Assembly: GCA_021736475.1 (NCBI GenBank)
Contig: JAIPFV010000020.1
Coordinates: 1-37,039, forward strand
Length of the DNA stretch: 37,039 bases
Source: Spirochaetia bacterium
GTDB taxonomy: Bacteria; Spirochaetota; Spirochaetia; DSM-16054; Sediminispirochaetaceae
Direction of reading: 5' to 3'
The notes under the pieces were generated by a model. It did not search any database and was not told the DNA's origin. It saw only the letters and a program-made list of their open reading frames with translations. The position numbers were made by a program, and so were the translations under genes. Each line of letters opens with the position of its first letter. Position 1 is the first letter of the stretch. Positions 1-9,143 of this stretch are shown here, one piece after another.

Positions 1-1765
1 CCGTCTCGACAAGCTCTTTGGTCTCACCGATTTCCTCAGCCTCTTCGGCCTCACCAAGCTCCGCAGTTGCTTCTTCCTCTTCAAGCTCTTCGGCTTCCTC
101 GAGTTCTCCGAGCTCTTCTAACTCTTCAGGCTCTTCGGCTTCTTCTATCTCTTGATGCTCTGCAAGCTCTTCGGTCTCTTCAAGCTCTTTGGTCTCACCG
201 ATTTCCTCAGCCTCTTCAGCTTCTTCTGGTTCTCCTGCCTCTTCGAGATCCTCGGCCTCACCTATCTTTTCAGGCTCTTCTGGTTCTTCGGCCTCGCCGA
301 TCTCCTCAGCTTCCTCGAGTTCTCCGAGCTCTTCTAACTCTTCAGGCGCTTCGGCCTCGCCAAGCTCTTCGGCTTCTTCAAAATCTTCAAGCTCTTCGGT
401 TTCTTCGGCAGGTTTCTGTTCTGTTGTTTGTTTTTGTTTAGAATCGGCAGGCTTGGACTCGGACGTTGTACCTTTAGTTTGCTCTTGAGATTCTATAGAA
501 TTCTGGAGTGAGAGTATTTTCTGCACAACCTCTTCAATATTTTCGATACTTACCTGTGAGGATGTTTGCTTTTGGGTTTCGCTACGACCATCGAGTACCT
601 TAAAAATATCCTGCCAGCTCTCATCAATCAATTCATCAATTTTTTCTTCTTTTTCGCCTTTTATTTTACCAAGGCCTTTTTTCATCTCGCCTTTCAGCGA
701 TTGTTTTCTTCTGCTAACTTCGTTTTTCAGTTGACGCCAATCTAAACGGTCCTGACTTTCAATATACCCTTTAATAAACTCAAGCTGAAACCGTTTAAGA
801 CGGTTACGAATTATAACCTCCCGGTCCTGCCTTAAACTAAAAAGTAACAGGAGCAATAGGAAAACCGTAATACCGGAGGCAGATAGCAGTATTACTTTCA
901 GTACAGAACCCATTTCAAAGAGACTTTGATTCACCAAAAGACCGATATTCCCATATCCGTCCGTCGATGTACTCATTAAAACAAACCGCTGTCCGGTTTT
1001 ATCATCATGATATACAAATCTTTCGCCAACCAGATTATTATTCCAACGCTTTGAAGTAGTTTCCTTAATCTCATCTACTGCTAAGCCTTCTCCGAAAAAC
1101 AGATAGCCGTTTTCGGTGAGGTTAATTTGTCTACCAACCTGCAAAAACCCTCTTGAAACTAAAAAGTGCTGAAGACTGTTCTTATCTACATAGAAAAGGG
1201 CTGTCCCACGGAACTGGTCCAGATCATCAAAGAGGGGAAACTGGTATACGAACCGGTTTTGTTCGTCATCAATTAATATGTCTTTTGTCTGGTCTGAATT
1301 TAGTTTTAGTTCAGCAATTGGAATGGTAGTGGTCTTTTCTTCGAGTACCTTGTATATGACCCGATAATCGCCCTGTCGTTCAATATCATCTTCTCGTGTA
1401 CTGTAATGAATTTTGTTATCCGTAGAAATAAATCGGACGAACAGTAATCCCTGATACTCACTATGGAGTGTGTTGAATAGATTGTTGTGCTGAAATATGT
1501 ATTCTCGGTCCCAGTTAGGGCTATATACTTTTTGTACATCAACTTGTGAAAGTACAGCGGAAAATCGACTTTGATATTGTTCGTGAAAGTCCTCAATCGC
1601 CGTTTTCTTCTGTTGGAGTTCCTGCTCATATAACTCAGTCACTCTCTGATTGTAGAAAGTAGTTTCTATGTACTCAAAAAGACCGGAGTATGCTAGAAAA
1701 GCAAAGGCAGTTACGAGGATAATTGATATGAGTAAGCTGATTGATACTCTTTGAATATTGCTCAT
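1..1765 (-). CDS. Two-TM sensor-like membrane protein with Glu-rich repeat tail (3' end missing)
   Basis: An uninterrupted reading frame of 588 codons runs from the ATG at 1765 off the left edge, so the C-terminus is missing. Residues about 8-29 form a signal-anchor helix and residues about 287-311 (SVLKVILLSASG then a Leu run) a second membrane helix. The 255 residues between look like an extracytoplasmic sensory domain, with cache-like segments such as FVRFISTDNKIHYST. A basic juxtamembrane stretch (RNRLKRF) and a charged coiled-coil-like region follow. From about residue 449 the tail is 51% Glu (72 of 140 residues) in degenerate units such as EELGELEEAEE and EEIGETKEL. The DNA contains long exact repeats here (separate entry). 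No HAMP, kinase, GGDEF or chemotaxis signalling domain is visible in the part seen. The ribosome binding site is weak. The gene lies beyond the terminator of the ribosomal cluster, so it is probably a separate unit. The function is unknown; sensing plus an acidic cytoplasmic interaction surface is inference. Confidence 0.85.
   Translation of the reverse strand, partial: MSNIQRVSISLLISIILVTAFAFLAYSGLFEYIETTFYNQRVTELYEQELQQKKTAIEDFHEQYQSRFSAVLSQVDVQKVYSPNWDREYIFQHNNLFNTLHSEYQGLLFVRFISTDNKIHYSTREDDIERQGDYRVIYKVLEEKTTTIPIAELKLNSDQTKDILIDDEQNRFVYQFPLFDDLDQFRGTALFYVDKNSLQHFLVSRGFLQVGRQINLTENGYLFFGEGLAVDEIKETTSKRWNNNLVGERFVYHDDKTGQRFVLMSTSTDGYGNIGLLVNQSLFEMGSVLKVILLSASGITVFLLLLLLFSLRQDREVIIRNRLKRFQLEFIKGYIESQDRLDWRQLKNEVSRRKQSLKGEMKKGLGKIKGEKEEKIDELIDESWQDIFKVLDGRSETQKQTSSQVSIENIEEVVQKILSLQNSIESQEQTKGTTSESKPADSKQKQTTEQKPAEETEELEDFEEAEELGEAEAPEELEELGELEEAEEIGEAEEPEEPEKIGEAEDLEEAGEPEEAEEAEEIGETKELEETEELAEHQEIEEAEEPEELEELGELEEAEELEEEEATAELGEAEEAEEIGETKELVET
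10..348 (-). repeat. Exact in-frame DNA repeats in the Glu-rich coding tail
   Basis: Two long exact duplications lie within the Glu-rich tail. Bases 10-46 match 181-217 (37 nt, offset 171 nt = 57 codons). Bases 93-131 match 309-347 (39 nt, offset 216 nt = 72 codons). Both offsets are multiples of three and the frame stays open. Third-codon positions are identical, so the copies are recent duplications or homogenised units, not convergent acidic sequence. Shorter CTCTTCGGC-type units fill the rest. The direct repeats are coding and are not separated by unique spacers. Confidence 0.9.
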
Positions 1766-1782
1766 ACTGGTCTTCTAGTTTT

Positions 1783-1811
1783 ATTGTACCCCTTATTTAT
1801 GATTTACTCTA
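1783..1811 (-). promoter_or_regulatory. Possible promoter for the Glu-rich membrane protein
   Basis: On the minus strand a good -10 box TACAAT (1788-1783) lies 17 nt downstream of a poor -35 match TAGAGT (1811-1806). Transcription would start near 1776, giving a leader of about 11 nt before the ATG at 1765. It sits just downstream of the ribosomal-cluster terminator, where a new promoter would be expected. The weak -35 keeps confidence low. Confidence 0.3.
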
Positions 1812-1857
1812 CAGCTCTACTACTGTATATCGGCAATTCGATTTCCTATCCTAAATT

Positions 1858-1888
1858 AAAAAAATGGGCACCCTTTAACCAGGTGCCC
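1858..1888 (-). terminator. Intrinsic terminator at the end of the ribosomal cluster
   Basis: The minus strand reads GGGCACC, a 9-nt loop, then GGTGCCC: a perfect 7-bp GC-rich stem (1866-1872 with 1882-1888). One base later comes a run of seven T (1864-1858). It lies 45 nt after the rplQ stop codon and is the only classical strong terminator seen between rplQ and the tRNA-Thr gene, so it likely ends the whole S10-spc-alpha transcript. Confidence 0.93.
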
Positions 1889-1932
1889 TATTGTCTTATA
1901 ACTATTTTGTAAAAACTATTCAAACAGCGTAG

Positions 1933-2529
1933 CTATTCGCCCTTCTGCTTTTCAGTTGAATCATCCTCAGCAGCGGATTTTTCAGTACTTTCCTCAGCCT
2001 CAGCAGTTGCGGTCTCTGCAACCGGAGCTTCTTTTGATTCAGCAGCTGCCTCTTCTGTGGTCTCATCCGTTACTGCCGGCTCAGACTCGGTTTTCGCTTT
2101 TTCTTTTGCGGGAGCTTGAGTTGACTTCGCTTTCTTTGCTGGTTTCTTTTTCCCCTGCTTCTGCTCTGCAACTTCCTCTTCCACTAACTCAAGAAGAACC
2201 ATTTCAGCAGCATCTCCCTGGCGGTAGCCAAGTTTAAGAATCCGGGTATACCCGCCGGGGCGCTCCTTATATCTTGGTCCGATATCTGTAAAAAGTTTAG
2301 CCAAAATCTCTTTATCTTTAATATCTTTGTTCATGATCCTTCGGTTATGAACGCTGTCCATTTTGGCCCGAGTGATCATTTTTTCTGCAGTTCTGCGAAT
2401 TGCGAGTGCCTTAGCCTTAGTGGTTTTAATTCGCTCGTATCGGAACAGTGACGTAGTCATGTTCCTATGCAGGGATTTTCGATGACTTGATTTTCTGCCA
2501 AGTCGGTTAAATCCTATTTTATGCTTCAT
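1933..2529 (-). CDS. rplQ: 50S ribosomal protein L17 with long charged C-terminal extension
   Basis: Residues 1-120 match L17, with the typical opening [20 protein letters not shown] and the [17 protein letters not shown] motif. L17 sits near the peptide exit tunnel of the 50S subunit. At 198 aa the protein is about 70 residues longer than the usual 115-130. The extra tail is low complexity: first Lys/Ala-rich (KKKPAKKAK), then Glu/Ala/Thr/Ser-rich and acidic, ending STEKQKGE. The ATG lies inside the end of rpoA (11-nt overlap), implying translational coupling. It is the last gene of the cluster, followed by a terminator. L17 identity is certain; the role of the tail is unknown. Confidence 0.98.
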   Translation of the reverse strand: MKHKIGFNRLGRKSSHRKSLHRNMTTSLFRYERIKTTKAKALAIRRTAEKMITRAKMDSVHNRRIMNKDIKDKEILAKLFTDIGPRYKERPGGYTRILKLGYRQGDAAEMVLLELVEEEVAEQKQGKKKPAKKAKSTQAPAKEKAKTESEPAVTDETTEEAAAESKEAPVAETATAEAEESTEKSAAEDDSTEKQKGE

Positions 2530-3574
2530 CGTTCTCGTCCTTGTTCCGTTGAAGTTTTGTCGATGTCTTTAGAACACTGTAATCGGTCATGCCGAGACTC
2601 AAGTTCCACTCTTTCAGCTTTTCCTTAATCTCGTTTAAAGACTTTTTACCAAAATTTCGAGTCTTTGCAATCTCGTCCTCGGTTTTCTTTGTAAGATCAC
2701 CAATAGAACGTATATTTGCATTCTTCAGACAATTGCTCGACCTTACCGACAGCTCTAACTCTTCTACCGGGGTATTTAGAATCGAACGTACTCGCTCTTC
2801 TTCTTCATCCACCTCATCATCACCATCGATAGATTCTTCATCAAAATTGATAAAGATGGTGAAATGATCCTTTGCAATTTTTGCCGCTTCGGCTAATGCA
2901 TCTTCAGGCGAGACAGCTCCGGTAGTAATAATCTCAAGGATTAACTTATCGAAGTCACTTCTTTGCCCCACTCGGGTATTTTCAGTATGATACTTTACCC
3001 GTCTAATTGGTGAGAAGGCTGCATCAACAGCAATTGTTCCAACTTCCTCGATATATTTCTCGTTCAGTTCAGCCGGAATATAGCCACGACCTAAATCAAT
3101 TTGTATTTCCATATCGATGTGAGCATCTTTTGTCATGGTAAGAATCTTCTGATCCTTGTTCATCACCTCGATATCATTCTCTTTTTCGACGTCGGCTCCG
3201 GTCATATCGCCAGGGCCCTTCACTTCTACATGAATAACTTTCTGTTCCTGATCTGCCGGAAGCTTAATATGTAAGCTGCGTAAGTTGCTGATAACTTCCG
3301 GTGTATCTTCTACTACCTCAGGAATCGATTCAAACTCGCTCGATACCACGTGCGCAGTTCCTTCTTCATCATAAGAAGTAATTTTTAGAGCAGTAATGGC
3401 GTATCCTTGAATGGACGAAAGCAACACCCTGCGAAGAGTGTTACCGACAGTGGTTCCATATCCTCTTTCGAAGGGATACGCGATAAATTTCCCGTAGCTG
3501 GCGTCGGTCTCACCGTGCTCAAAGGTAATACCCTTTGGCCTTTTAAATCCCTTTAATAGGTTTTTTCGCGCCAT
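2519..3574 (-). CDS. rpoA: DNA-directed RNA polymerase subunit alpha
   Basis: Alpha dimerises and nucleates core RNA polymerase assembly. The 351-aa protein has the N-terminal assembly domain ([28 protein letters not shown]) and, after an acidic linker ([11 protein letters not shown]), the C-terminal DNA- and activator-binding domain. In that domain RSSNCLK and [14 protein letters not shown] keep the residues that contact UP elements (E. coli R265, N268, C269, G296, K298, S299 equivalents). Length is slightly above the usual 315-345 because of the acidic linker and a tail after LSLGM. It lies 8 nt after rpsD and overlaps rplQ, the normal alpha-operon order. Confidence 0.98.
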   Translation of the reverse strand: MARKNLLKGFKRPKGITFEHGETDASYGKFIAYPFERGYGTTVGNTLRRVLLSSIQGYAITALKITSYDEEGTAHVVSSEFESIPEVVEDTPEVISNLRSLHIKLPADQEQKVIHVEVKGPGDMTGADVEKENDIEVMNKDQKILTMTKDAHIDMEIQIDLGRGYIPAELNEKYIEEVGTIAVDAAFSPIRRVKYHTENTRVGQRSDFDKLILEIITTGAVSPEDALAEAAKIAKDHFTIFINFDEESIDGDDEVDEEEERVRSILNTPVEELELSVRSSNCLKNANIRSIGDLTKKTEDEIAKTRNFGKKSLNEIKEKLKEWNLSLGMTDYSVLKTSTKLQRNKDENDEA

Positions 3575-3582
3575 GTAAACTC

Positions 3583-4218
3583 CTACCTCGAATATAGCTC
3601 GACGATTAACTGCTCATTTATTTCCGCAAGCTCATTTACATCAGCCTTACGCGGATAAGCTTTTACCGTTCCCTTCATTGCATCAGGATCAATTTGCAGC
3701 CAAGGATACACACCAGATCGCGAGTACTCTTTCAAGCTCTCTTTTATCGTATGCATTTTCTTGCTCGATTCCTGAATCACAACTTCATCATTCTCTTTTA
3801 CGATAAAAGAGGGAATAGTTACACGCTTACCGTTTACAAACACATGCCCGTGCGAAACTATCTGACGAGCCTGTTTGCGTGATGATGCAAAATGCATTCT
3901 GTACACGGTATTATCAAGCCGTCGTTCAAGCCTTGTGATTAAGTTCTCACCTGTCTTTCCGGGAAGCCGTTCCGCTTCATCAAAAAACAGTTTGAATTGT
4001 TTCTCTAACAATCCGTACATTCTTTTCAGTTTCTGCTTCTCGCGTAACTGAAGTCCGTAATCCGAAATTTTTCTCTGCCGATAGCGAGGATCCTTACCCG
4101 GAGGTGAGGCCTTCTTTGCGACTGGGCACTTGTTTGTGAAACAGCGTTCGCCTTTCAAAAACAGTTTTGCCCCCTCTGCTCGACATTGTCTGCATGATGG
4201 ACCTGTATATCTAGCCAT
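3583..4218 (-). CDS. rpsD: 30S ribosomal protein S4 (zinc-binding type)
   Basis: S4 nucleates assembly of the 30S 5' domain and in many bacteria represses the alpha operon. The 211-aa protein has an N-terminal zinc site C9, C12, C26, C31, the same spacing as Thermus S4. The S4 RNA-binding domain follows ([17 protein letters not shown] then [17 protein letters not shown]). It lies between rpsK and rpoA. No S4 pseudoknot leader was recognised upstream of rpsM. Confidence 0.98.
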   Translation of the reverse strand: MARYTGPSCRQCRAEGAKLFLKGERCFTNKCPVAKKASPPGKDPRYRQRKISDYGLQLREKQKLKRMYGLLEKQFKLFFDEAERLPGKTGENLITRLERRLDNTVYRMHFASSRKQARQIVSHGHVFVNGKRVTIPSFIVKENDEVVIQESSKKMHTIKESLKEYSRSGVYPWLQIDPDAMKGTVKAYPRKADVNELAEINEQLIVELYSR

Positions 4219-4230
4219 ACCTTACCCTCT

Positions 4231-4620
4231 CTAAACTCTTCTACTCTTTCTGGGACGGCATCCATTGTGGGGGATGGGGGTGACATCCTTGATGCTCTTC
4301 ACAGTTAAACCGAGACTTCCAAGCGACCGTATAGCGGACTCACGTCCTACTCCCGGCCCCTTCACATAAACGTGAACACCCTGCAAACCGTAATCCATAG
4401 CCTTTTTTGCTGCTGTCTCGGCAGTTGTCTGTGCCGCGTAGGGGGTTGATTTTTTCGCACCCCTAAAACCGAGACCGCCAGCGCTGGCCCAGGAAACTGT
4501 GTTTCCCTGCAGGTCCGTTATCGTTACAATCGTATTATTAAACGTAGCTTGTACGTAGACGTTCCCCTCATAAACCGTTTTTTTGGTTTTTCTTTTCGTA
4601 CTTTTCGCTGCCTTAGCCAC
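4231..4620 (-). CDS. rpsK: 30S ribosomal protein S11
   Basis: S11 lies in the 30S platform near the Shine-Dalgarno/anti-SD helix. The 129-aa product carries the family signatures [26 protein letters not shown] and the C-terminal [16 protein letters not shown]. It starts 17 nt after the rpsM stop and is followed at once by rpsD. Length is normal. Confidence 0.98.
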   Translation of the reverse strand: MAKAAKSTKRKTKKTVYEGNVYVQATFNNTIVTITDLQGNTVSWASAGGLGFRGAKKSTPYAAQTTAETAAKKAMDYGLQGVHVYVKGPGVGRESAIRSLGSLGLTVKSIKDVTPIPHNGCRPRKSRRV

Positions 4621-4637
4621 TTTCTAAAACCTCCACT

Positions 4638-5003
4638 CTATTTCTTCTTACCCGCTACTGTTTTCTTCTTACCCTTTCGAGTACGGGCGTTTGTCTTCGT
4701 CCGCTGGCCTCGAAGAGGTAAGCCTTTCCGGTGTCGCAAACCACGATAACACCCGATATCCATAAGCCGCTTAATATTCAGTGCGGTTTGAGTTCGCAGC
4801 CGTCCTTCGACGGTATAATCATTATCGATTACCCCGCGAATCTGATTAACCTCTTCGCTTGTGAGGTCATTCATCCGCTTATCAGGATCTAGTTCTATTT
4901 TCTTACAAATCTCAATAGCAGAAGTTCGGCCTATACCATAAATATAGGTCAATGCAATTTTTGTAGCTTTATTTGGTAAATCTATACCGGCTATTCGTGC
5001 CAT
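4638..5003 (-). CDS. rpsM: 30S ribosomal protein S13
   Basis: S13 sits in the 30S head and contacts the P-site tRNA and the 50S bridge. The 121-aa sequence begins [20 protein letters not shown] and has the conserved [23 protein letters not shown] and a basic C-terminal tail with [11 protein letters not shown]. It follows rpmJ in the usual spirochaete order, with no infA in between. Confidence 0.98.
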   Translation of the reverse strand: MARIAGIDLPNKATKIALTYIYGIGRTSAIEICKKIELDPDKRMNDLTSEEVNQIRGVIDNDYTVEGRLRTQTALNIKRLMDIGCYRGLRHRKGLPLRGQRTKTNARTRKGKKKTVAGKKK

Positions 5004-5017
5004 TCAGAGCTCCTCCT

Positions 5018-5131
5018 CTACCTTTGCCTCTGCTTGTGTTTCGGGTTGCTACACACAATTCGTACTACCCCGCGTCTGCGGATTACTTTGCAATTTGCGC
5101 ACATCGGTTTGATGCTTGCTCTTACCTTCAT
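5018..5131 (-). CDS. rpmJ: 50S ribosomal protein L36 (zinc-binding form)
   Basis: This 37-aa gene is read directly from the secY-rpsM gap. It starts [14 protein letters not shown] and ends KHKQRQR. The four zinc ligands C11, C14, C27 and H32 are intact, so this is the zinc-bearing (C+) L36. It lies 13 nt after secY and 14 nt before rpsM. In many bacteria adk, map and infA lie between secY and rpmJ; here they do not. Confidence 0.97.
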   Translation of the reverse strand: MKVRASIKPMCANCKVIRRRGVVRIVCSNPKHKQRQR

Positions 5132-5144
5132 TTTATTCTTCCCC

Positions 5145-6467
5145 TTATAAGTTCCTTGACTTGAGCTTTCCTCGTTTGGTGAAACCTTCGTGATGATGCA
5201 TCCTCAAATGTCCTTCAATTTGCGACATCGTGTCCAAGTCTACACCAACCATGATTAACAGTGAAGTACCACCCAACAACATTGCAACTGAAACCGGGAA
5301 GTTAAAAAGCTTCTGTATAATTGTCGGAATAACAGCAATAAACGCCAGAAACAACGCACCCGGCAGTACAATTCGGTTCAGTATTTTTGTTAAGTACTCT
5401 TCCATTTTTTCAGTTCTAATTCCTGGAATCGAACCACCATTTTCTCGTATCTGTTTTGCTATTTCAATCGGGTTAAGGGAAACCTGTGTATAGAAATAGG
5501 CAAAAAACACAATCAGTAGAGTGTATATAATCACATATGGCATTCCCTGCGGGTTGAGCCATGAAGAGAAAGAGGCTAACCACCCAATTTCACTGCCCAA
5601 GTTACCGGCGATCTGAAGCGGAAAAGTAAGCACAGAAGATGCAAATATAACCGGTATAACTCCCGAAGGGTTCACTTTAAATGGGATATACGTACTCTGA
5701 GCACCGTACATCTTTCTTCCTACTACCCGCTTCGCATAGTGAACAGGGATCTTTCTTTGCCCTTGTTGCTCATAAATAACCAGTGCAACTACACCGACGA
5801 ACATTCCCAGAACGATAATCACGAAAACCGGGTTTAGTTCACCAACCTGCACTTTATTAAACAGAGTGATAAATGCATTGGGCATCCGGGCTACAATACC
5901 GGCGAAAATTAACAGAGAAATACCGTTTCCCACTCCACGCTGGGTGATCTGTTCACCTATCCATATCAGGAAAACAGTACCAGTGGTAACGGTCATCATA
6001 GCTAATAGGGTGTAAGGAAGCCTGTTCATTGTAATAGCATTGGGAATTGAATCGGCATACACCGTTACTACATACGATTGAATAAGACATACAAGCAGTA
6101 CTCCGTACCTCGTATACCGCTGAATTTTCTTTCGTCCGCCCTCTTCCTCTGAAATTCTTTTCAGAGTGGGAAAAACGACAATCAGCAGCTGCATTATTAT
6201 CTGCATCGAGATATACGGCATAATTCCAAGCATGAATACTGAGAAGTTCTTAAAGGCTCCTCCGGCAAAGAAGTTAATATACTCGGTTATGCCGATGTTT
6301 CCGGACCCTTCCTGGGCCATAAAGTACAGCTTAAGCGCATTCACATTAATACCTGGAATGGGAAGGGTTGCCCCCAACCTAAACACCATTAGCATCAATA
6401 CTGTGAAAGTTATGCGTTGTCTTAAATCTTTTACCCGGAAAATGTCGAGAAACGCGTTATTAGCCAT
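5145..6467 (-). CDS. secY: Protein translocase subunit SecY
   Basis: SecY is the pore of the SecYEG channel in the cytoplasmic membrane. The 440-aa protein has about ten hydrophobic helices, the plug region after the first helix ([11 protein letters not shown]) and the cytoplasmic C5 region ([20 protein letters not shown]) that binds SecA and ribosomes. The start ATG overlaps the end of rplO by 8 nt (ATGGCTAA), so the two are probably translationally coupled. SecE is encoded far upstream in the same block (28771-28950). Confidence 0.98.
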   Translation of the reverse strand: MANNAFLDIFRVKDLRQRITFTVLMLMVFRLGATLPIPGINVNALKLYFMAQEGSGNIGITEYINFFAGGAFKNFSVFMLGIMPYISMQIIMQLLIVVFPTLKRISEEEGGRKKIQRYTRYGVLLVCLIQSYVVTVYADSIPNAITMNRLPYTLLAMMTVTTGTVFLIWIGEQITQRGVGNGISLLIFAGIVARMPNAFITLFNKVQVGELNPVFVIIVLGMFVGVVALVIYEQQGQRKIPVHYAKRVVGRKMYGAQSTYIPFKVNPSGVIPVIFASSVLTFPLQIAGNLGSEIGWLASFSSWLNPQGMPYVIIYTLLIVFFAYFYTQVSLNPIEIAKQIRENGGSIPGIRTEKMEEYLTKILNRIVLPGALFLAFIAVIPTIIQKLFNFPVSVAMLLGGTSLLIMVGVDLDTMSQIEGHLRMHHHEGFTKRGKLKSRNL

Positions 6468-6918
6468 TGTTACCTTCTTCTAATCCTTCTATAGTACCGC
6501 CGGCAGCTTTTATCTTCTTTTGTGCTGATGCCGACACCTTGTGTACAGCGAAGGTAAGCTTTTTTGTAACCTCGCCGTCGCCAAGAATCTTAACAATTGC
6601 ATTTTTTTTCTTCAATATCCCCTTTTTACGGAGGGTATCTAAATTTACTGTCTCACCGTCATTGTATCGACTTTCCACAGTTTTCAGATTTACCACACTA
6701 TACTCTTTCTTAAAGGGGTAATTTGAGAAACCACGAGCCGCAATACGGCGGAAGAGTGGCATTTGCCCACCTTCAAAACCTAAGCGTACTCCGCCTCCCG
6801 AACGGGAATTCTGGCCATCATGACCGCGACCGGAAGTTCCTCCGTGTCCGCTGCCGACCCCTCTTCCCACGGGTCTTTTTTTCTTATGGGCTCCCTTGGG
6901 TGCCTTGAGTTGTTCCAT
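6460..6918 (-). CDS. rplO: 50S ribosomal protein L15
   Basis: L15 is a late-assembly 50S protein. The 152-aa product has the Gly/Arg/Lys-rich N-terminal extension (GAHKKKRPVGRGVGSGHGGT, RGHDGQNSRSGG) followed by the globular domain with FEGGQMPLFRR and the C-terminal VSASAQKKIKAAGG. It starts 2 nt after rpmD and overlaps secY by 8 nt. Confidence 0.98.
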   Translation of the reverse strand: MEQLKAPKGAHKKKRPVGRGVGSGHGGTSGRGHDGQNSRSGGGVRLGFEGGQMPLFRRIAARGFSNYPFKKEYSVVNLKTVESRYNDGETVNLDTLRKKGILKKKNAIVKILGDGEVTKKLTFAVHKVSASAQKKIKAAGGTIEGLEEGNNG

Positions 6919-6920
6919 AG

Positions 6921-7109
6921 CTACTCAATCTCCTCAACTTCAACAAGATGACTGATCTTACCTACCATTCCAAGTATGGATGGGCTTACTTTATGCTCAA
7001 CTCGGCTACCTATTTTTCTAAGACCAAGTGCATCCAACGTCTTTTCTTGTTTAGGTTTTCTTCCATACCTGCTCTTCTTGAGAGTGATACGAATCATCTT
7101 TTCTGCCAT
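6921..7109 (-). CDS. rpmD: 50S ribosomal protein L30
   Basis: The small one-domain protein begins MAEKMIRITLKKSRYG and has the family motifs TLDALGLRKIGSRVEHK and GMVGKISHLVEVEEI. Several in-frame starts exist: a GTG at 7121 and ATGs at 7112 and 7109. The GGAG at 7119-7116 is best spaced for the ATG at 7109 (62 aa), which is chosen. This start sits right after the rpsE TAA (7114-7112), as expected for coupled genes. Confidence 0.95.
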   Translation of the reverse strand: MAEKMIRITLKKSRYGRKPKQEKTLDALGLRKIGSRVEHKVSPSILGMVGKISHLVEVEEIE

Positions 7110-7111
7110 CA

Positions 7112-7600
7112 TTAACTCCACATTTCCTGCAGCGTTTTACCTCTGCCTTTTGCGATTTCTTTCGCATCCATGATTTCATCAAACCCAGCAAAAACAGCCT
7201 TCACAATGTTAAGCGTATTCTGAGAACCAAGAGACTTGCTCATGATATCGTGAACGCCACATGCATCCATGATTGCTCGCACAGGGCCCCCAGCGATTAC
7301 TCCGGTACCCGGAGCAGCAGGTTTCATAAAAACCTCTGCACTCTTATACCGTCCAATAACTACATGGGGTATAGTTGTTCGCTGCATCGGCACCTTAACC
7401 ATGGTCTTCTTGGCCTTTTCGATACTTTTGCGGATAGCTTCTGCAACATCGTTTGCCTTTCCAAAGCCATACCCAACATTACCTTTTTGATCGCCTACAA
7501 TTACCAGGGCCGAAAATGAGAAACGACGTCCACCCTTTACAACTTTGGCTACACGATTCAGCTTAATGAGTTTTTCTACGTACTCCTTATCTTTATCCAC
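7112..7600 (-). CDS. rpsE: 30S ribosomal protein S5
   Basis: S5 is a 30S protein at the mRNA entry channel that influences decoding fidelity. The 162-aa sequence has the dsRNA-binding-like N-terminal half ([29 protein letters not shown]) and a C-terminal half with [15 protein letters not shown] and [13 protein letters not shown]. The start codon is GTG at 7600, preceded by AGGGGG; no suitable ATG is nearby. It lies 9 nt after rplR. Confidence 0.98.
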   Translation of the reverse strand: MDKDKEYVEKLIKLNRVAKVVKGGRRFSFSALVIVGDQKGNVGYGFGKANDVAEAIRKSIEKAKKTMVKVPMQRTTIPHVVIGRYKSAEVFMKPAAPGTGVIAGGPVRAIMDACGVHDIMSKSLGSQNTLNIVKAVFAGFDEIMDAKEIAKGRGKTLQEMWS

Positions 7601-7609
7601 AGTTTCCCC

Positions 7610-7969
7610 CTAAAATTTCAGTCCTGCTTTTCTTGCACCGTCAGCCAGACTTCTTACAACGCCCCAATAGGTAAAACCGTTCCTATCGAACACGACAGTA
7701 TCTATATTCTTGGCCTTTAAACGCTCGCCGATTGCATTTCCTATCTTGCTTGCGTTTTCCACGTTATTGCGAAGGCCGGTAAACTCGGACTCCATAGTAC
7801 TTGCAGACGCGACCGTAGCGCTATTAGTGTCATCAATAGCCTGAACGTACATATGCTTATTACTTCGATATACACTCAGTCTTGGACGTTCTGCAGTTCC
7901 ACTAATATTCTTACGAACATGAAGTTTACGTCTTCTGCGTTTAGCTTGTTTTTCTTGTACTCTCTTCAT
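7610..7969 (-). CDS. rplR: 50S ribosomal protein L18
   Basis: L18 binds 5S rRNA together with L5. The 119-aa protein has a basic N-terminus (KQAKRRRRKLHVRK), then GTAERPRLSVYRSNKHMYVQ and the C-terminal FDRNGFTYWGVVRSLADGAR, a slightly divergent form of the usual FDRGGYLYHGRV. It lies between rplF and rpsE in normal spc order. Confidence 0.98.
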   Translation of the reverse strand: MKRVQEKQAKRRRRKLHVRKNISGTAERPRLSVYRSNKHMYVQAIDDTNSATVASASTMESEFTGLRNNVENASKIGNAIGERLKAKNIDTVVFDRNGFTYWGVVRSLADGARKAGLKF

Positions 7970-7979
7970 ATCGTCTACC

Positions 7980-8519
7980 CTACTTTACACCAGACTTACC
8001 GATCTTTCGTGAAATCCTCTCATCTTCGTATTTTACACCCTTCCCCTTATACGGTTCGGGCGGACGTAGTGAGCGAATCTCAGAGCTTATCTGTCCGACA
8101 AGCTGCTTCTGAACTCCGGTAATAATTACTTTAGTGGTTCCTTCGCAGGTAATGGTGATTCCTTCCGGAATAACAAACTCAATCGGATTCGAAAATCCCA
8201 AGTTAAGATGAAGTATATCACCCTTTACTTCTGCTCGGTACCCTACTCCGTTTATTAACAATGATTTAGTGAATCCCTTGGATACACCTTCAACCATATT
8301 CCAGCACAGCTGTCTGTACAAGCCATGGTACGAACGGGCATCTTTACTATCATTCGTCCGGTCGACAATCAGCTGATTATCTTTGACCTTAATTTCAACC
8401 TCTTTATTGAAACTTTGTGAAAGCTTACCCTTAGGCCCCTCAACTGTTACTTCATTATCCTTTACGTCTACCTTCACTCCGTCAGGTATCTGTACCGGTA
8501 GTTTTCCAACTCGTGACAT
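7980..8519 (-). CDS. rplF: 50S ribosomal protein L6
   Basis: L6 lies at the base of the L7/L12 stalk near the sarcin-ricin loop. The 179-aa protein starts MSRVGKLPVQIPDGVKV, has two similar beta/alpha domains, and keeps the C-terminal signature RPPEPYKGKGVKYEDE. Length is normal. It is spaced 14 nt from rpsH and 10 nt from rplR. Confidence 0.98.
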   Translation of the reverse strand: MSRVGKLPVQIPDGVKVDVKDNEVTVEGPKGKLSQSFNKEVEIKVKDNQLIVDRTNDSKDARSYHGLYRQLCWNMVEGVSKGFTKSLLINGVGYRAEVKGDILHLNLGFSNPIEFVIPEGITITCEGTTKVIITGVQKQLVGQISSEIRSLRPPEPYKGKGVKYEDERISRKIGKSGVK

Positions 8520-8533
8520 TAGATTCCCCCGTT

Positions 8534-8932
8534 TTACCAGACAGAACAGATAAGCTCGCCGCCTACCTTGCGCTCTGTTGCTTTTTTCCCAGTGATCACA
8601 CCCGTTGACGTCGATACAATGAGGATTCCATGACCGTTAAACACACGCGGCATTTTCCGGTATCCGGCGTATATTCTTCGCCCCGGACTGGAAATCTTTT
8701 TTATACCGTGAATGATTGGCTTCTGGCCATCGTCATATTTCAAGAAAATCCGGATGACACTTTTACCATCCTGGGTGGTCTTCTTGAAATTCTTCACATA
8801 TCCCTCATTCTTAAAGATTTTTACAACCTCAAGTTTTATTTTTGAGGGATGGATATCGACCTTTTCGTGACCCGCACTGACTGCGTTTCTAATTTTTGTG
8901 AGCATATCTGCTACAGGATCGCTTACTGCCAT
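8534..8932 (-). CDS. rpsH: 30S ribosomal protein S8
   Basis: S8 is a primary 16S rRNA-binding protein and, in other bacteria, the repressor of the spc operon. The 132-aa product starts [17 protein letters not shown] and ends with [12 protein letters not shown] and GGELICSVW, the conserved RNA-binding region. No convincing S8 repressor site was identified at rplE by eye. Confidence 0.98.
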   Translation of the reverse strand: MAVSDPVADMLTKIRNAVSAGHEKVDIHPSKIKLEVVKIFKNEGYVKNFKKTTQDGKSVIRIFLKYDDGQKPIIHGIKKISSPGRRIYAGYRKMPRVFNGHGILIVSTSTGVITGKKATERKVGGELICSVW

Positions 8933-8947
8933 ACTCTCTACTCCCTC

Positions 8948-9133
8948 TTACCAGCTTGATTTAGTCACGCCAGGTATTAGTCCCTCGTTTGCAAGCTTCC
9001 GAAAACAAACCCTACACATGCCGAATTTCCGCATATATCCTCGAGGACGACCACACACCTTGCATCTATTCACCTTTCGTGTACTGTACTTAGGTGTACG
9101 CTGTGATTTTACTATAAGTGCTTTCCGTGCCAT
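8948..9133 (-). CDS. rpsN: 30S ribosomal protein S14, zinc-binding short form (type Z)
   Basis: This 61-aa S14 is the short zinc-binding type: C24, C27, C40 and C43 in two CxxC pairs (CKVC and CRVC) around [12 protein letters not shown]14 stabilises the 30S head. The alternative zinc-free S14 is about 90-100 aa. Some annotations call this gene rpsZ or rpsN1. It lies 10 nt after rplE. Confidence 0.98.
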   Translation of the reverse strand: MARKALIVKSQRTPKYSTRKVNRCKVCGRPRGYMRKFGMCRVCFRKLANEGLIPGVTKSSW

Positions 9134-9143
9134 GCTTATCTCC

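Noticed and set aside
1-440. Repeat-rich area considered as a CRISPR array
   Set aside because: Units are degenerate, vary in length, have no unique spacers of constant size and stay in one coding frame.
67-488. Leu-rich and Ser-rich open frames on the plus strand in the repeat area
   Set aside because: They are mirror frames of Glu codons (GAG/GAA gives CTC/TTC) in the minus-strand Glu-rich gene, which has a start, membrane helices and normal sequence upstream.
1306-1629. 107-codon minus-strand open frame
   Set aside because: It lies in another frame of the long membrane protein gene, whose frame is continuous across the whole stretch.
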